From CAZYQW01 sp964649825 (GTDB lineage Bacteria > Planctomycetota > B15-G4 > JADJEK01), in NCBI GenBank assembly GCA_964649825.1, contig CAZYQW010000147.1:79125-143124 (forward strand): a stretch of 64,000 nucleotides of DNA, read 5' to 3'. This document shows, piece by piece, positions 9,200-17,593 of this stretch. A program made the position numbers and the translations under genes. Each line of letters begins with the position of its first letter. Within the stretch, counting starts at the first letter, position 1. A model generated the notes under the pieces. That model was not told the origin of the DNA and did not search any database. It worked only from the letters and a program-made list of their open reading frames with translations.

Positions 9200-9838
9200 T
9201 CAGCCGGGAACGCCCCGGCTCAGCAAGTCCGCCGTGAGCCGCATCACCACCAGCACGACCGCGACGACGCCGGGTAGGGTCACGAGCAGGATCGCGAACT
9301 TCCGTCGATCGTCTCGAGTGGTACGGCTGACGAGACGATACGCGAGTCCGAACGTCAGGCCGGCGACGGAGAGTCCGATGGTTCCCGCCAGCACCGACCC
9401 GAGCGAATCGCGCGGTGCGTCGCGCATCGTCCAGTAGCCGGCCGCCGCCGCGACCGTCTCGATCGGGAGCGCGACCATGCCGCAGAGGATTCCGTGCGCC
9501 GCGACGAACGGCGCGACCGCGCCGCGCCAGGCCGTGCGCTCGACGAGCCCTTTGGCGAGCACCGCGCCCAGATAGATCGAAACGGACCAGTACGGGATCA
9601 CGATCCACGGAACGTCGGCGAAGTCGAGCCACCCGCCGGAGAACCGAACGGTTCGCGATCCGTCGCGCAGGATCGAGTGTGCGCAGAGCCCGATCGCGCC
9701 GGTCAAGAGCAGCCAGATCGCGGCGAACCACCGACCGTGGGTGGCGATCGCATGGGCGAGCAGGACGAGTGCACCCACGGACAGGCCGAGATCGAATGCT
9801 CCGGTGGGCGCGAGCTCGGGGGCGCCGGGGCTGTTCAC
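9200..9838 (-). CDS. Multi-pass membrane protein of unknown function
   Basis: The 212-residue product is almost entirely hydrophobic, with about six predicted membrane spans and conserved-looking polar pairs in the middle (WLDFADVPWIVIPYW). A distant resemblance in layout to carotenoid-modifying CruF-type membrane proteins was noticed but is not strong enough to name it. It starts with GTG overlapping the stop of the small gene upstream (GTGA), so the two are translationally coupled. Confidence 0.55.
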   Translation of the reverse strand: MNSPGAPELAPTGAFDLGLSVGALVLLAHAIATHGRWFAAIWLLLTGAIGLCAHSILRDGSRTVRFSGGWLDFADVPWIVIPYWSVSIYLGAVLAKGLVERTAWRGAVAPFVAAHGILCGMVALPIETVAAAAGYWTMRDAPRDSLGSVLAGTIGLSVAGLTFGLAYRLVSRTTRDDRRKFAILLVTLPGVVAVVLVVMRLTADLLSRGVPG

Positions 9839-10011
9839 GGCCGGCCGCTCCGGCGACGGCCGCTCGCATGGTAGGCGACCGCGAGGACGACGAGCGGAAC
9901 CGCGGTCAGCGCGAGCGAAGGGCGGCGCAGATCCACGCCGGCCACGCACGCGACCGTGCCGGCGATCGAGAGCAGGGCGGCGACGGGGAGCATGGGGACG
10001 ATTCGGCCCAT
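9835..10011 (-). CDS. Small two-span membrane protein
   Basis: This 58-residue protein has two hydrophobic helices (about residues 5-25 and 33-48) and a basic C-terminus. It begins 48 bp from the divergent HAD gene and overlaps the next membrane gene by four bases. The size, hydrophobicity and coupling support a real gene, perhaps an assembly partner of the larger membrane protein; no family was recognised. Confidence 0.5.
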   Translation of the reverse strand: MGRIVPMLPVAALLSIAGTVACVAGVDLRRPSLALTAVPLVVLAVAYHASGRRRSGRP

Positions 10012-10059
10012 GCGCGAGAAGATAGCGCGTGCCGCCGGGAGACTGGTAATCTCGCCCGG

Positions 10060-10710
10060 ATGTTCTCCGTCGACCTTGTTCTCTTCGACATGGACGGCGT
10101 CCTGGCGGACACCGAGCCGCTTCACCTCGCCGCGACGAACCGCGTGCTCGAAGCGGAGGGCGTGCACATCGCGGAAGATGAGTGTCGTGCCTTCCTCGGG
10201 AACACCGATGAGGCCTATTTTCGCGCGCTGAAGCGGCGGTACGCGCTCGCGTCGCCCGTCGAGCATTACGTCGATCGCAAGGCTTGCGAAGTCCTGTCCT
10301 GCGTCCGCGAGCTGGTTCCGAACCCCGGCGTGTGCGAGCTCCTCTTGCGGCTCCGCATGAACGGCGTGAAGACGTGCGTCGCGTCCTCGTCCGCCCCCAT
10401 GCTGATCGACGCGGTGGTGGACGCGCTCGGGTTGCGACGCTCGTTCGACGGGCTCTTCTCGGCGTCGATGGTTCCACGCGGGAAGCCAAGTCCCGACCTG
10501 TTCTATCACGCGTCTCGCCAGCTCGGGGTCGGGCCGGCGGCCTGCCTCGTCATCGAAGACGCGCCGGCCGGCATCGAGGCGGCGCGGCGGGCTGGAATGC
10601 GTGTCGTCGCGGTGCGGACCGACATGACCGAGGGGCTCGATCTCTCACCCGCGAACCACGTGATCGATAGCCTGCTCGACTTCGAGGATCGGTTCCTTCA
10701 TGACGCCTGA
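10060..10710 (+). CDS. HAD-superfamily phosphatase (beta-phosphoglucomutase-like subfamily)
   Basis: The 216-residue product shows all HAD motifs: motif I DMDGVLADTE (nucleophile Asp10), motif II at VASSSAP, motif III Lys in RGKPSPD and motif IV IEDAPAGIEAA. The cap region between motif I and II fits the small-sugar-phosphate phosphatase / beta-phosphoglucomutase group. The exact substrate cannot be told. There is no good Shine-Dalgarno close to the ATG. Its 3' end overlaps the rRNA methyltransferase gene by 11 bp. Confidence 0.85.
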   Translation: MFSVDLVLFDMDGVLADTEPLHLAATNRVLEAEGVHIAEDECRAFLGNTDEAYFRALKRRYALASPVEHYVDRKACEVLSCVRELVPNPGVCELLLRLRMNGVKTCVASSSAPMLIDAVVDALGLRRSFDGLFSASMVPRGKPSPDLFYHASRQLGVGPAACLVIEDAPAGIEAARRAGMRVVAVRTDMTEGLDLSPANHVIDSLLDFEDRFLHDA

Positions 10711-11872
10711 GATTCGACTGAAGGGGCCGGGGCGCAAGATCGTTCGGCTCCGCCATCCCTGGGTCTACCGTCACCACCTCGCGTCCGGCGGGGCCGAGGC
10801 GGGCGACGTCGTTCGCGTCGTGGACCAGGAAGGGCGTCAGGTAGGGTTCGCGGCGTGGTCGGGTGACTCTCGGATCGCGCTGCGCTTCCTCAAGTTCGGC
10901 GAGTACGTGAACCCGCCGACCGAGGACGATCTCCACGACGCTTTCCGGCGCGCGGTCGAAAGACGCCGGCCGTTGGCCGCGGTCACCGACGCCGTGCGCC
11001 TGGTCTCCTCGGAGGCTGACGACCTCCCCGGCGTGATCGTGGATCGATTCAACGACGTCGTGGTGATTCAGGCCCTCACGCCGTTCGCGGAGCGGCTCAC
11101 CAGCGCGCTCGTCGCGTGGATCCGGGACGCGATCGATCCGCGCGCGATCATCGCTCGGAACGACGGCAAGGTGCGGGCGCTCGAGGGCCTTCCGCTCCGG
11201 GTCGAGAGCCTCTTTGGCGACCCTGACGTGACGACCGTGATTCGGGAGGGCGAACTCCGTTTCGGCGTCGATCCCGCGGCGGGTCAGAAGACCGGGTTCT
11301 TTCTCGATCAGCGCGCGAACCGCATTCGACTGGGCGAGCTCGTTCCGGAGGGCGCGAGGGTCCTCGACGTGTTCACGTACGTCGGCGGCTTCGCCCTGCA
11401 CGCCGCTCGGCGGGCGGGAAGCGTGCTCGCCATCGACGATTCGGATTCAGCGGTCGCCGCCGCGCGTGCGAACGCGGAGTTGAACCAGCTCGCCAACGTC
11501 GAGTTCGCTCGTGCAAACGCGTTCCTCCGCCTTCGCGAGCTCGTGAAGGAGGGTGAACGGTTCGACGTCGTGGTCCTGGATCCTCCGGCCTTTGCCAAGC
11601 GGCGGACCGAAGTCGCGGCGGCGGCGCGGGGGTATCGCGAGGTGAACTCGCGAGCGCTTCGTCTCGTGCGCGAAGGCGGACTCTTCGTGACCGCGTCGTG
11701 CTCGTACCACTTCGATGAGAACCAGTTCGAGGAAACCCTGCGGCGCGCCGCCGCGGACGCGTCCCGCGAGGTCACGCTCCTCGAACGTCGCGGCCAGGAC
11801 GTCGATCATCCCGTGCGACTCTCGGTGCCCGAGTCCCGCTACCTGAAGTGCTACTTCATGCGAGTCGAATGA
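10700..11872 (+). CDS. rlmI: RlmI-type 23S rRNA (cytosine-C5) methyltransferase
   Basis: The 390-residue product has an N-terminal PUA domain (about 1-75) and a C-terminal Rossmann methyltransferase with the SAM motif LDVFTYVGGFALHAAR, DPPAF at 294-298 and a catalytic-type Cys334 in TASCSYHF. These match the RlmI/YwbD family that methylates 23S rRNA at C1962 (E. coli numbering). The gene overlaps the HAD gene and ends just before a strong hairpin. Confidence 0.85.
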   Translation: MTPEIRLKGPGRKIVRLRHPWVYRHHLASGGAEAGDVVRVVDQEGRQVGFAAWSGDSRIALRFLKFGEYVNPPTEDDLHDAFRRAVERRRPLAAVTDAVRLVSSEADDLPGVIVDRFNDVVVIQALTPFAERLTSALVAWIRDAIDPRAIIARNDGKVRALEGLPLRVESLFGDPDVTTVIREGELRFGVDPAAGQKTGFFLDQRANRIRLGELVPEGARVLDVFTYVGGFALHAARRAGSVLAIDDSDSAVAAARANAELNQLANVEFARANAFLRLRELVKEGERFDVVVLDPPAFAKRRTEVAAAARGYREVNSRALRLVREGGLFVTASCSYHFDENQFEETLRRAAADASREVTLLERRGQDVDHPVRLSVPESRYLKCYFMRVE

Positions 11873-11878
11873 CCGACG

Positions 11879-11918
11879 GCAGGAAGGCGCCATCCTCGAG
11901 AGGATGGCGCCTTCCTGC
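11879..11918. terminator. Bidirectional hairpin terminator
   Basis: A perfect 17-bp inverted repeat (11879-11895 and 11902-11918) with a 6-base loop lies 6 bp after the methyltransferase stop and 20 bp after the stop of the convergent 38-residue gene. Neither side has a clear U-tract. It would serve both genes. Confidence 0.75.
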
Positions 11919-11938
11919 GGAACATTCGGGTCGAAGGT

Positions 11939-12055
11939 CTACTTGCGCTTCGCGGCCTTCTTTTTGGTGGCCTTCTTCTTGGTGGCCTTCTTCTTCGCAG
12001 CCTTCTTGGTCGCCTTCTTCGCGGCCTTCTTCTTGGCCTTCTTCTTTGCGGCCAT
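11939..12055 (-). CDS. 38-residue Lys/Ala-rich histone H1-like peptide
   Basis: The minus-strand frame encodes only Met, Ala, Lys, Thr and one Arg: it starts MAAKKKAKKKAAKK and ends KAAKRK. An AAGGAG lies seven bases before the ATG and a strong hairpin follows the stop, so this is a well-formed gene and not chance low-complexity sequence. Similar Lys/Ala-rich tails occur in Hc1-like bacterial histone proteins, where they bind and compact DNA. At 38 residues this consists of the tail alone. A nucleoid role is inferred; ribosome association is an alternative. Confidence 0.75.
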   Translation of the reverse strand: MAAKKKAKKKAAKKATKKAAKKKATKKKATKKKAAKRK

Positions 12056-12178
12056 ACTCGAACTCCTTGTACAAGGGAAAAGGGATCACCTTTCACCTGA
12101 CCCTTCGGTGCCAGACGGAATGGTCTTGAGCGCTTTTTGTCGATTTTCTCGAAAGATAGGTGGGCATCCTTACCGAGC

Positions 12179-12207
12179 TTGACGGCTTCGCGTGGCCCCG
12201 ATAGAAC
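12179..12207 (+). promoter_or_regulatory. Sigma-70-type promoter for tRNA-Arg
   Basis: A -35 box TTGACG (12179-12184) and a -10 box TAGAAC (12202-12207) are separated by 17 bases. The predicted start, near 12214, lies about 43 bases before the tRNA. Confidence 0.55.
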
Positions 12208-12256
12208 GTCCCGCTTGGAGTTCGGGCCGAAAAAACTCGGGCTTCCGAAGAGGCGC

Positions 12257-12333
12257 GCACCCGTAGCTCAACTGGATAGAGCGCCGGCCTACGAAGCCGG
12301 AGGTTGAAGGTTCGAGTCCTTCCGGGTGTACCA
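12257..12333 (+). tRNA. tRNA-Arg (anticodon ACG)
   Basis: A complete cloverleaf of 77 nt includes an encoded CCA. The anticodon loop reads CTACGAA in a perfect CCGGC/GCCGG stem, giving ACG. The T arm has GGTTCGAGTCC. A34 of this tRNA is the substrate of TadA, whose gene starts 40 bp downstream. Confidence 0.97.
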
Positions 12334-12372
12334 ATCTTCGCGGCGAGAACGCAGTGAGCGCGGTGAGTCAAG

Positions 12373-12876
12373 ATGAGCGAGCGCGGGCTCCGCCGAAAGA
12401 TCGAAGGCAGCATCGAGGAAGATGAGTGGTACATGAGCGCTGCGCTCCGGCTGGCGGAGGAGGCGCTCGAGTCCGGCGAGGTCCCGGTCGGGGCCGTGAT
12501 CGTATCGTCCGGGTCGATCGTCGCGCGGTCTCGAAACCAGGTTCGCTTGCTGAGGGACCCGACGGCCCATGCCGAGATCATCGCGATCACGCAAGCCGCC
12601 GCGGCTCTCGAGAACGAACGCCTGGTGTCGACCACCCTCTACGTGAGTCTCGAGCCATGCGCGATGTGCGCCGGTGCGATCCAGCAGGCGCGGATCGACC
12701 GTGTCGTGTACGGCGCGGCGGACGACAAGGCCGGAGCGTGCGGTTCGGTGCTCGATCTCCTCGGTGAACCGCGACTGCCTCATCGACCCGCCGTGACGGC
12801 GGGGGTGAAGGCGAGTGAATCGAGTCGTCTGTTGCGCGCGTTCTTCGCGCAAAGACGCGGCTCGGACGAACGATGA
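12373..12876 (+). CDS. tadA: tRNA-specific adenosine-34 deaminase TadA
   Basis: The 167-residue protein, the same length as E. coli TadA, carries the zinc deaminase motifs His66-Ala-Glu68 and PCAMC with Cys96 and Cys99. It converts A34 to inosine in tRNA-Arg(ACG), so that one tRNA reads CGU, CGC and CGA. It sits between its likely substrate tRNA gene and two tRNA-Ser genes, and upstream of SRP RNA and dnaX, an order also known from Bacillus. Confidence 0.95.
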   Translation: MSERGLRRKIEGSIEEDEWYMSAALRLAEEALESGEVPVGAVIVSSGSIVARSRNQVRLLRDPTAHAEIIAITQAAAALENERLVSTTLYVSLEPCAMCAGAIQQARIDRVVYGAADDKAGACGSVLDLLGEPRLPHRPAVTAGVKASESSRLLRAFFAQRRGSDER

Positions 12877-12882
12877 ACGACC

Positions 12883-12973
12883 GGAGAGGTGCCAGAGCGG
12901 TCGAATGGGTCGGTCTCGAAAACCGATGACTCGCTTTGCGGGTCCGAGGGTTCAAATCCCTCCCTCTCCGCCA
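12883..12973 (+). tRNA. tRNA-Ser (anticodon CGA)
   Basis: This 91-nt class II tRNA has a long variable arm and encoded CCA. The acceptor stem pairs GGAGAGG with CCTCTCC, and the anticodon loop CTCGAAA between TCGGT and ACCGA gives CGA, decoding UCG. It starts 6 bp after the tadA stop. Confidence 0.97.
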
Positions 12974-13028
12974 TTCCACGACATGACGCGAGGTTCGGCA
13001 CCGCGCCGGTCCTCGCCGGTGAGACCAA

Positions 13029-13121
13029 GGAGAGGTGTCAGAGCGGTCGAATGAGTACGCTTGGAAAGCGTATGGGTGGGCATTCCCCGCCCCGGGGGTT
13101 CAAATCCCCCCCTCTCCGCCA
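13029..13121 (+). tRNA. tRNA-Ser (anticodon GGA)
   Basis: This 93-nt class II tRNA has the same acceptor stem as its upstream neighbour and an encoded CCA. The anticodon loop TTGGAAA between TACGC and GCGTA gives GGA, decoding UCC and UCU. Confidence 0.97.
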
Positions 13122-13220
13122 TTCCCGTCGTCGAAGACGATGATCTGCCGTTCGAAGGACGCGGGCGGACGCGGCTCGACGAGACCAAGAAAAGAGACGT
13201 TCGTCGCGGGCCGGTGTCGA

Positions 13221-13320
13221 AGGGTGAGTCCTGGGCAACGAGGGACTGTGAACCTGGTCAGGCCTTGACGGGAGCAGCCATAAGCAGCCCCCCTCGGGTG
13301 CAACAGGGTCGCTCACCTGG
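13221..13320 (+). ncRNA. ffs: Small SRP RNA (4.5S-type)
   Basis: The conserved SRP domain IV is readable: AACCTGGTCAGG at about 13250-13262 and GGGAGCAGCCATAAGCAG at about 13270-13287 form the apical loop and symmetric internal loop bound by Ffh. The flanking arms pair (GGTGAG at 13223-13228 with CTCACC at 13312-13317), closing a hairpin of about 100 nt. Its place directly before dnaX matches Bacillus scr. The exact ends are approximate. Confidence 0.85.
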
Positions 13321-13429
13321 AATCGGTCCGCGGCGGACCCTTACTTCCGCGCCTCGCGCGCGATCGAACCGAAGACACTCCTCGCGAGGGGCCGGGTCGG
13401 ACGCGGACCGTTTCGGTATTCTCCTTGCC

Positions 13430-15100
13430 ATGAGCTATCTCGTCCTCGCCCGAAAGTACCGCCCGCGCACCTTCGAAGAAGTCGCCGGACAGCCGGCTGC
13501 GGCGCAGACCCTGAAGAACGCGCTCGAGCTCGGCCGTATCGCGCACGCGTACCTCTTCGCCGGGCCGCGCGGAGTCGGCAAGACGTCCATGGCACGGATC
13601 CTCGCGCGTTCGCTGTGCTGCGAGCGCGGACCGACCGTGACGCCGTGCGGAACCTGCGACCGATGCACCTCGATCTTGCGCGGCGCCGACCTCGACGTCG
13701 TCGAGATCGACGCCGCGTCGAACCGCGGCATCGACGACATCCGTTCGTTGCGCGACAAGGCGCGCGCCGCGCCGATGCGGGGGAAGACGAAGTTCTACAT
13801 CATCGACGAGGTCCACCAGCTCACCTCCGAGGCGTTCAACGCGCTGCTCAAGATCCTCGAGGAGCCGCCGGCCCACGTCCTGTTCGTGCTCGCGACGACC
13901 GAGGCCGAAAAGATCCCGGACACGATCCGCTCGCGCTGCCAGTTCTTCGAGTTCCGTCGGGTTCCCGAGCGCGAGATCGCGGAGCGGCTCGATCAGGTCT
14001 GTGCGGCCGAGAACGTGAAGGCCGAGAAGTCGGCTCTCGAGGCGATTGCTCGAGCCGCTCGCGGTGGCATGCGCGACGCGCAGTCGCTGCTCGACCAGGT
14101 CATCACTCATGACGGGGGTACGGTGACGCTCGCTGGCGTGATGGCGGTCACTGGGAGCCTGTCGTCGGACATCGTGCTTGGACTTCTCGACGCCGTGGTA
14201 CGCGGGGATCACTCGTTCCTGCTCGGCGAGGTCGAACGCCTCGACCGGGGCGGGATCGCGGCGGAAGGGATCATCGACGCCCTGCTCGCGGAGGTTCGCG
14301 AGATCATGATCCTCTGCGCGGCCGGCTCGAAGTCGGACCTCGTCGCCGACGACGACCGCGGCATGCGGCTCCGCGAGCTCGCCGCGGTGATCGATCTCGA
14401 TCGAGCGCTGGTGTTGGTGAACGTGCTCCTCGCGGCTCGCCGCCGGGTCGGCGACCACGATGAACCGCGGTTGCCGCTCGAAGCGGCGTTGCTTCGCATG
14501 GCGCGGGTCACGGACACGATGCCGATCGGGGAGGCGGTCGCGGCGATCCGAGACGGCATCGCGATCCAACCGCATTCGCCGGTCGTGTCCGGCTCGCCGC
14601 GGGGAGGAAGCGGGTCCGCGCGCCGCGCGCCTCCGTCCGAACGATCGGCCGATCCCGCGGTGTCGCCTCCGGCCGCGCCTCGCGTGTCGCCGGATCCCAC
14701 ACCGAGTCCGGGACCGACCTCCCGATCGGCCGACGCCTCGACCTCGCCGATCTCCCCGCTCGAGCGTTTCGAACGCATCGTCGCGGCGGTGGCCGCTCGG
14801 CACGGGGCGGTCGCGACCATCTTGAAGACTCATGACGTCGTCGGGGGCGACGACGCGCGCATCGAGATCCGTCCGCGGCCGGGAGTTCGCGTTCCGCCTG
14901 GCTACAACATCGATGGGCCCAAGATGCGTCAGATCGTGGCGGACGCGGCGGTGCGACTCTTCGGCCACGCGGTCGTCCTGACGGCCGCGGCGCCCGCGCC
15001 TCCCGCCGGCCCCGCGGCGCCGGGGGCGGCCGATCCGCCGCCGCGCGCCAGCGGCAAGATCGACCGCGTCCGCAAGATGTTCGACGGTGAAGTCGTGTAG
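13430..15100 (+). CDS. dnaX: DNA polymerase III subunit tau/gamma (clamp loader ATPase)
   Basis: The 556-residue product opens SYLVLARKYRPRTFEEV and has Walker A GPRGVGKT (45-52), a zinc-finger Cys64, Cys73, Cys76, Cys79 at the same positions as in E. coli, DEVH at 127-130 and an SRC sensor motif. After domain III there is a Pro/Ser-rich linker (about 380-445) and a C-terminal tau-like domain. It drives loading of the beta clamp. Codons upstream of 13430 are open but overlap the SRP RNA, so the ATG at 13430 is chosen. No A-run suggesting a programmed gamma frameshift was noticed. Confidence 0.96.
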   Translation: MSYLVLARKYRPRTFEEVAGQPAAAQTLKNALELGRIAHAYLFAGPRGVGKTSMARILARSLCCERGPTVTPCGTCDRCTSILRGADLDVVEIDAASNRGIDDIRSLRDKARAAPMRGKTKFYIIDEVHQLTSEAFNALLKILEEPPAHVLFVLATTEAEKIPDTIRSRCQFFEFRRVPEREIAERLDQVCAAENVKAEKSALEAIARAARGGMRDAQSLLDQVITHDGGTVTLAGVMAVTGSLSSDIVLGLLDAVVRGDHSFLLGEVERLDRGGIAAEGIIDALLAEVREIMILCAAGSKSDLVADDDRGMRLRELAAVIDLDRALVLVNVLLAARRRVGDHDEPRLPLEAALLRMARVTDTMPIGEAVAAIRDGIAIQPHSPVVSGSPRGGSGSARRAPPSERSADPAVSPPAAPRVSPDPTPSPGPTSRSADASTSPISPLERFERIVAAVAARHGAVATILKTHDVVGGDDARIEIRPRPGVRVPPGYNIDGPKMRQIVADAAVRLFGHAVVLTAAAPAPPAGPAAPGAADPPPRASGKIDRVRKMFDGEVV

Positions 15101-15129
15101 CCGCCCGCGCGAGGGCAGAAAGGTCGAGA

Positions 15130-15450
15130 ATGGCTGGACTTGGAGATTTCGCGGGCCTGCTCAAGCAAGCCCAGAAGATGCAGCAGGAGATGGGACGCGT
15201 CCAGGAAGGGCTGAAGGACCGCGTCGTCGAGGGAACAGCAGGCGGCGGCATGGTGACCGTTCACGTCAACGGCAACATGGAGGTGCTCGCGATCAAGATC
15301 AACCCGGAGGTGATCCAGGCCGCCGAGAAGGAGATGCTCGAGGATCTCGTCCTCGTCGCCGTGAAGCAGGGAATCGAGAAGGCCCGCGAACTTGGCAAGC
15401 ATGAACTCGGGAAACTGACCGGCGGCTTGTCGCTCCCCGGGATGTTCTGA
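15130..15450 (+). CDS. ybaB: YbaB/EbfC family nucleoid-associated protein
   Basis: The 106-residue protein has the family pattern: an N-terminal helix (LLKQAQKMQQEMGRVQ), a small beta sheet with TAGGGMVTVHVNG and a C-terminal helix. YbaB proteins are homodimeric DNA binders. The gene sits between dnaX and recR, its standard position across bacteria. Confidence 0.95.
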   Translation: MAGLGDFAGLLKQAQKMQQEMGRVQEGLKDRVVEGTAGGGMVTVHVNGNMEVLAIKINPEVIQAAEKEMLEDLVLVAVKQGIEKARELGKHELGKLTGGLSLPGMF

Positions 15451-15480
15451 ACCGCCGCAGTTTTTGCGAACGCAGCTTCC

Positions 15481-15509
15481 CTGCAACCATCGTTCCATGC
15501 CGCTATAAT
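15481..15509 (+). promoter_or_regulatory. Promoter upstream of recR
   Basis: A perfect -10 box TATAAT (15504-15509) lies 17 bases after a weak -35 box CTGCAA (15481-15486). It implies a start near 15516 and a leader of about 48 nt before recR, so recR and rpoN may be expressed apart from dnaX-ybaB. Confidence 0.6.
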
Positions 15510-15563
15510 CCGCTTGGGTACTCGAGTTGCTATGCTTGCTCTCCCCTCGATTCACCAGCGGCC

Positions 15564-16169
15564 ATGGCCTATCCCCAACCGATCCAAAGGCTGATTCAGG
15601 AGTTCTGTCGATTCCCGGGAATCGGGCCTCGTACGGCGGAGCGACTCGCGTTCCACGTCCTCCGGTCCCCGCCGGAGGACGCGCTGAACCTCGCGCTCGC
15701 GATCCGGGACGTACGGAAGAACGTAAGATCCTGCGCTGTCTGCTGCAACGTGAGCATCGACGATCCGTGCCTGGTCTGCGCCGACTCCGGCCGCGATCGC
15801 ACGCTGGTCCTCGTGGTGGAACAGCCGAAGGACCTCGAGGCGTTCGAGGCGTCCGGGTACCGGGGGCTCTACCACGTGCTCGGCGGCGCCGTGAATCCGC
15901 TCGAGGGGATCGAGCCCGAGCACCTGACGACCGAGCGCTTGAAGCGGCGCGTCGAGCGAGATGGCGTCAAGGAGGTCATTCTCGGGGTCGACCCGGACTT
16001 CGAGGGCGACGGGACCGCCCTGTTCGTGGCGAAGGCGTTGAAGGGGCGGGACGTCCGCGTGACCCGCATCGCCCGCGGGGTTCCTTCGGGCTCCTCCATC
16101 GAGTACTCGAACGGCGCGGTGCTCGCCGACGCGGTCTCCGGACGGCGTGACGTCGGAGGCGCCGGATGA
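15564..16169 (+). CDS. recR: Recombination mediator RecR
   Basis: The 201-residue product has the helix-hairpin-helix region (FPGIGPRTAERLAFHVL), a zinc finger of Cys57, Cys60, Cys69 and Cys72, and a Toprim domain (about 80-170). RecR works with RecO/RecF to load RecA on gapped DNA. Its stop overlaps the rpoN start by ATGA. Confidence 0.96.
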   Translation: MAYPQPIQRLIQEFCRFPGIGPRTAERLAFHVLRSPPEDALNLALAIRDVRKNVRSCAVCCNVSIDDPCLVCADSGRDRTLVLVVEQPKDLEAFEASGYRGLYHVLGGAVNPLEGIEPEHLTTERLKRRVERDGVKEVILGVDPDFEGDGTALFVAKALKGRDVRVTRIARGVPSGSSIEYSNGAVLADAVSGRRDVGGAG

Positions 16170-17587
16170 GGCTCGACCTCTCGCTCTCTCAACGTCCCGA
16201 GATGCAGTTGCGGCTGTCTCCGCAGCTCATCCAGCGGATCGAGATCCTCCAGCTTCCGTCACAGGAACTGATGGAGCTGATCCAACAGGAGTGCGCCGAG
16301 AACGAGACGATCGAGATCGAACCGCCGCGGGCGGAGACCGCGGATCAGAGACTTGACAAGAACGGCGCCACGAACGGCGAGGCCGACGTCGCCGAGGAGA
16401 TGTCGGCCGACCTCGAGCGGTTCACGAGCTACAACGAGTACATGCGGCCTCGCGCGCGCCACGACGGCGAGCGCGACCCGAAGATGGAGGCGATGCAGAA
16501 TGCGGAGTCGGCTCCCGCCACGCTGCAAGATCACCTCGCCGCTCAGGTCCAATTCGCGACCCTGCCCGAGAAGGTCCGTGCATTCGTCGACGTCCTGATC
16601 GAACACCTCGATGAGAACGGGTTCCTCCCCGAGCCGCTCGAGGAGATCCTGATTCCATATGACGAGGAGTTCTCCCTCCCGGACGCCGAGCGCGCGCTCG
16701 ACTTCCTGAAGACGCTCGATCCGATCGGAGTCGGCGCGCGTGACATGAGCGAGTGCTTCTTCATGCAGCTCGACCCGGCTCACCATCGGTATTCGATTCA
16801 CGCCGCGCTGGTGCGGGATCATCTCGACGATTGGCGGGACAATCGCCTACCACGCATCGCAAAGTCGATCGGCGTCGACATCGATACGGTGAAGCTGGCG
16901 ATGGACGACTTGCGCCAGATCCTCCAGCCGCCGCCGGGGCGCCAGTTCCGGAGCGAGATGGTCGTACCGGTGCGTCCCGACGTGGTGGTCGAGAAGATCG
17001 AGGGGCGTTGGGAGGTCCGGCTCGAGGACGACTTCTATCCGTCGATGTCGGTCAATCCGCTCCACGTCGAGCTGTACCGCGATCGGTCGGTCGCGTCGCG
17101 CGTGCGCAAGGACCTGAAAGGCAAGATCGAGCGCGCGCGGTTCTTGATCGAGGCGATCGAACAGCGCAAGAACACGCTGCACCGCGTGGCCATCGAGATC
17201 GTCGAGCATCAGACCGAGTTCCTCGAGAACGGCCGGCTCCTCCCGCTGAAGATGCGCGATGTCGCCGACCGGCTCGGCCTGCACGTCTCGACGGTCAGCC
17301 GCGCGATCTCGGACAAGTGGATGCAGACGCCGCGTGGAATCTACCCGATGAAGCACTTCTTCACCGGGGCGGCACCGGGGGTCGAGACGACCGGCCTCGA
17401 GTCACGTGACTCGGTGCGCAACAAGGTCGAGGAGATCATCGCGGCTGAAGACAAGAAGAAACCCCTCTCGGACGAAGACGTCGTCGAGAAGTTGAAGGGT
17501 CTGGGCGTCGACATCGCTCGGCGCACGGTGACGAAGTATCGCAAGATGCTCGCGATCCCGTCGTCGCGACAGCGACGGGAGTACTGA
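16166..17587 (+). CDS. rpoN: RNA polymerase sigma-54 factor
   Basis: The 473-residue product has the Gln-rich region I (LRLSPQLIQRIEILQLPSQEL), an acidic region II, the core-binding region III, a helix-turn-helix (RDVADRLGLHVSTVSRAIS) and the C-terminal RpoN box ARRTVTKYR near residue 451. Sigma-54 needs AAA+ enhancer-binding proteins, none of which lies in this window. It is followed by truA and the hpf-ptsN-ptsH genes, a version of the common rpoN cluster. Confidence 0.96.
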   Translation: MRLDLSLSQRPEMQLRLSPQLIQRIEILQLPSQELMELIQQECAENETIEIEPPRAETADQRLDKNGATNGEADVAEEMSADLERFTSYNEYMRPRARHDGERDPKMEAMQNAESAPATLQDHLAAQVQFATLPEKVRAFVDVLIEHLDENGFLPEPLEEILIPYDEEFSLPDAERALDFLKTLDPIGVGARDMSECFFMQLDPAHHRYSIHAALVRDHLDDWRDNRLPRIAKSIGVDIDTVKLAMDDLRQILQPPPGRQFRSEMVVPVRPDVVVEKIEGRWEVRLEDDFYPSMSVNPLHVELYRDRSVASRVRKDLKGKIERARFLIEAIEQRKNTLHRVAIEIVEHQTEFLENGRLLPLKMRDVADRLGLHVSTVSRAISDKWMQTPRGIYPMKHFFTGAAPGVETTGLESRDSVRNKVEEIIAAEDKKKPLSDEDVVEKLKGLGVDIARRTVTKYRKMLAIPSSRQRREY

Positions 17588-17593
17588 TTCCCG

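Noticed and set aside
13061..13429. Long N-terminal extension of dnaX
   Set aside because: The frame crosses the second tRNA-Ser and the SRP RNA; the family N-terminus begins at 13430.
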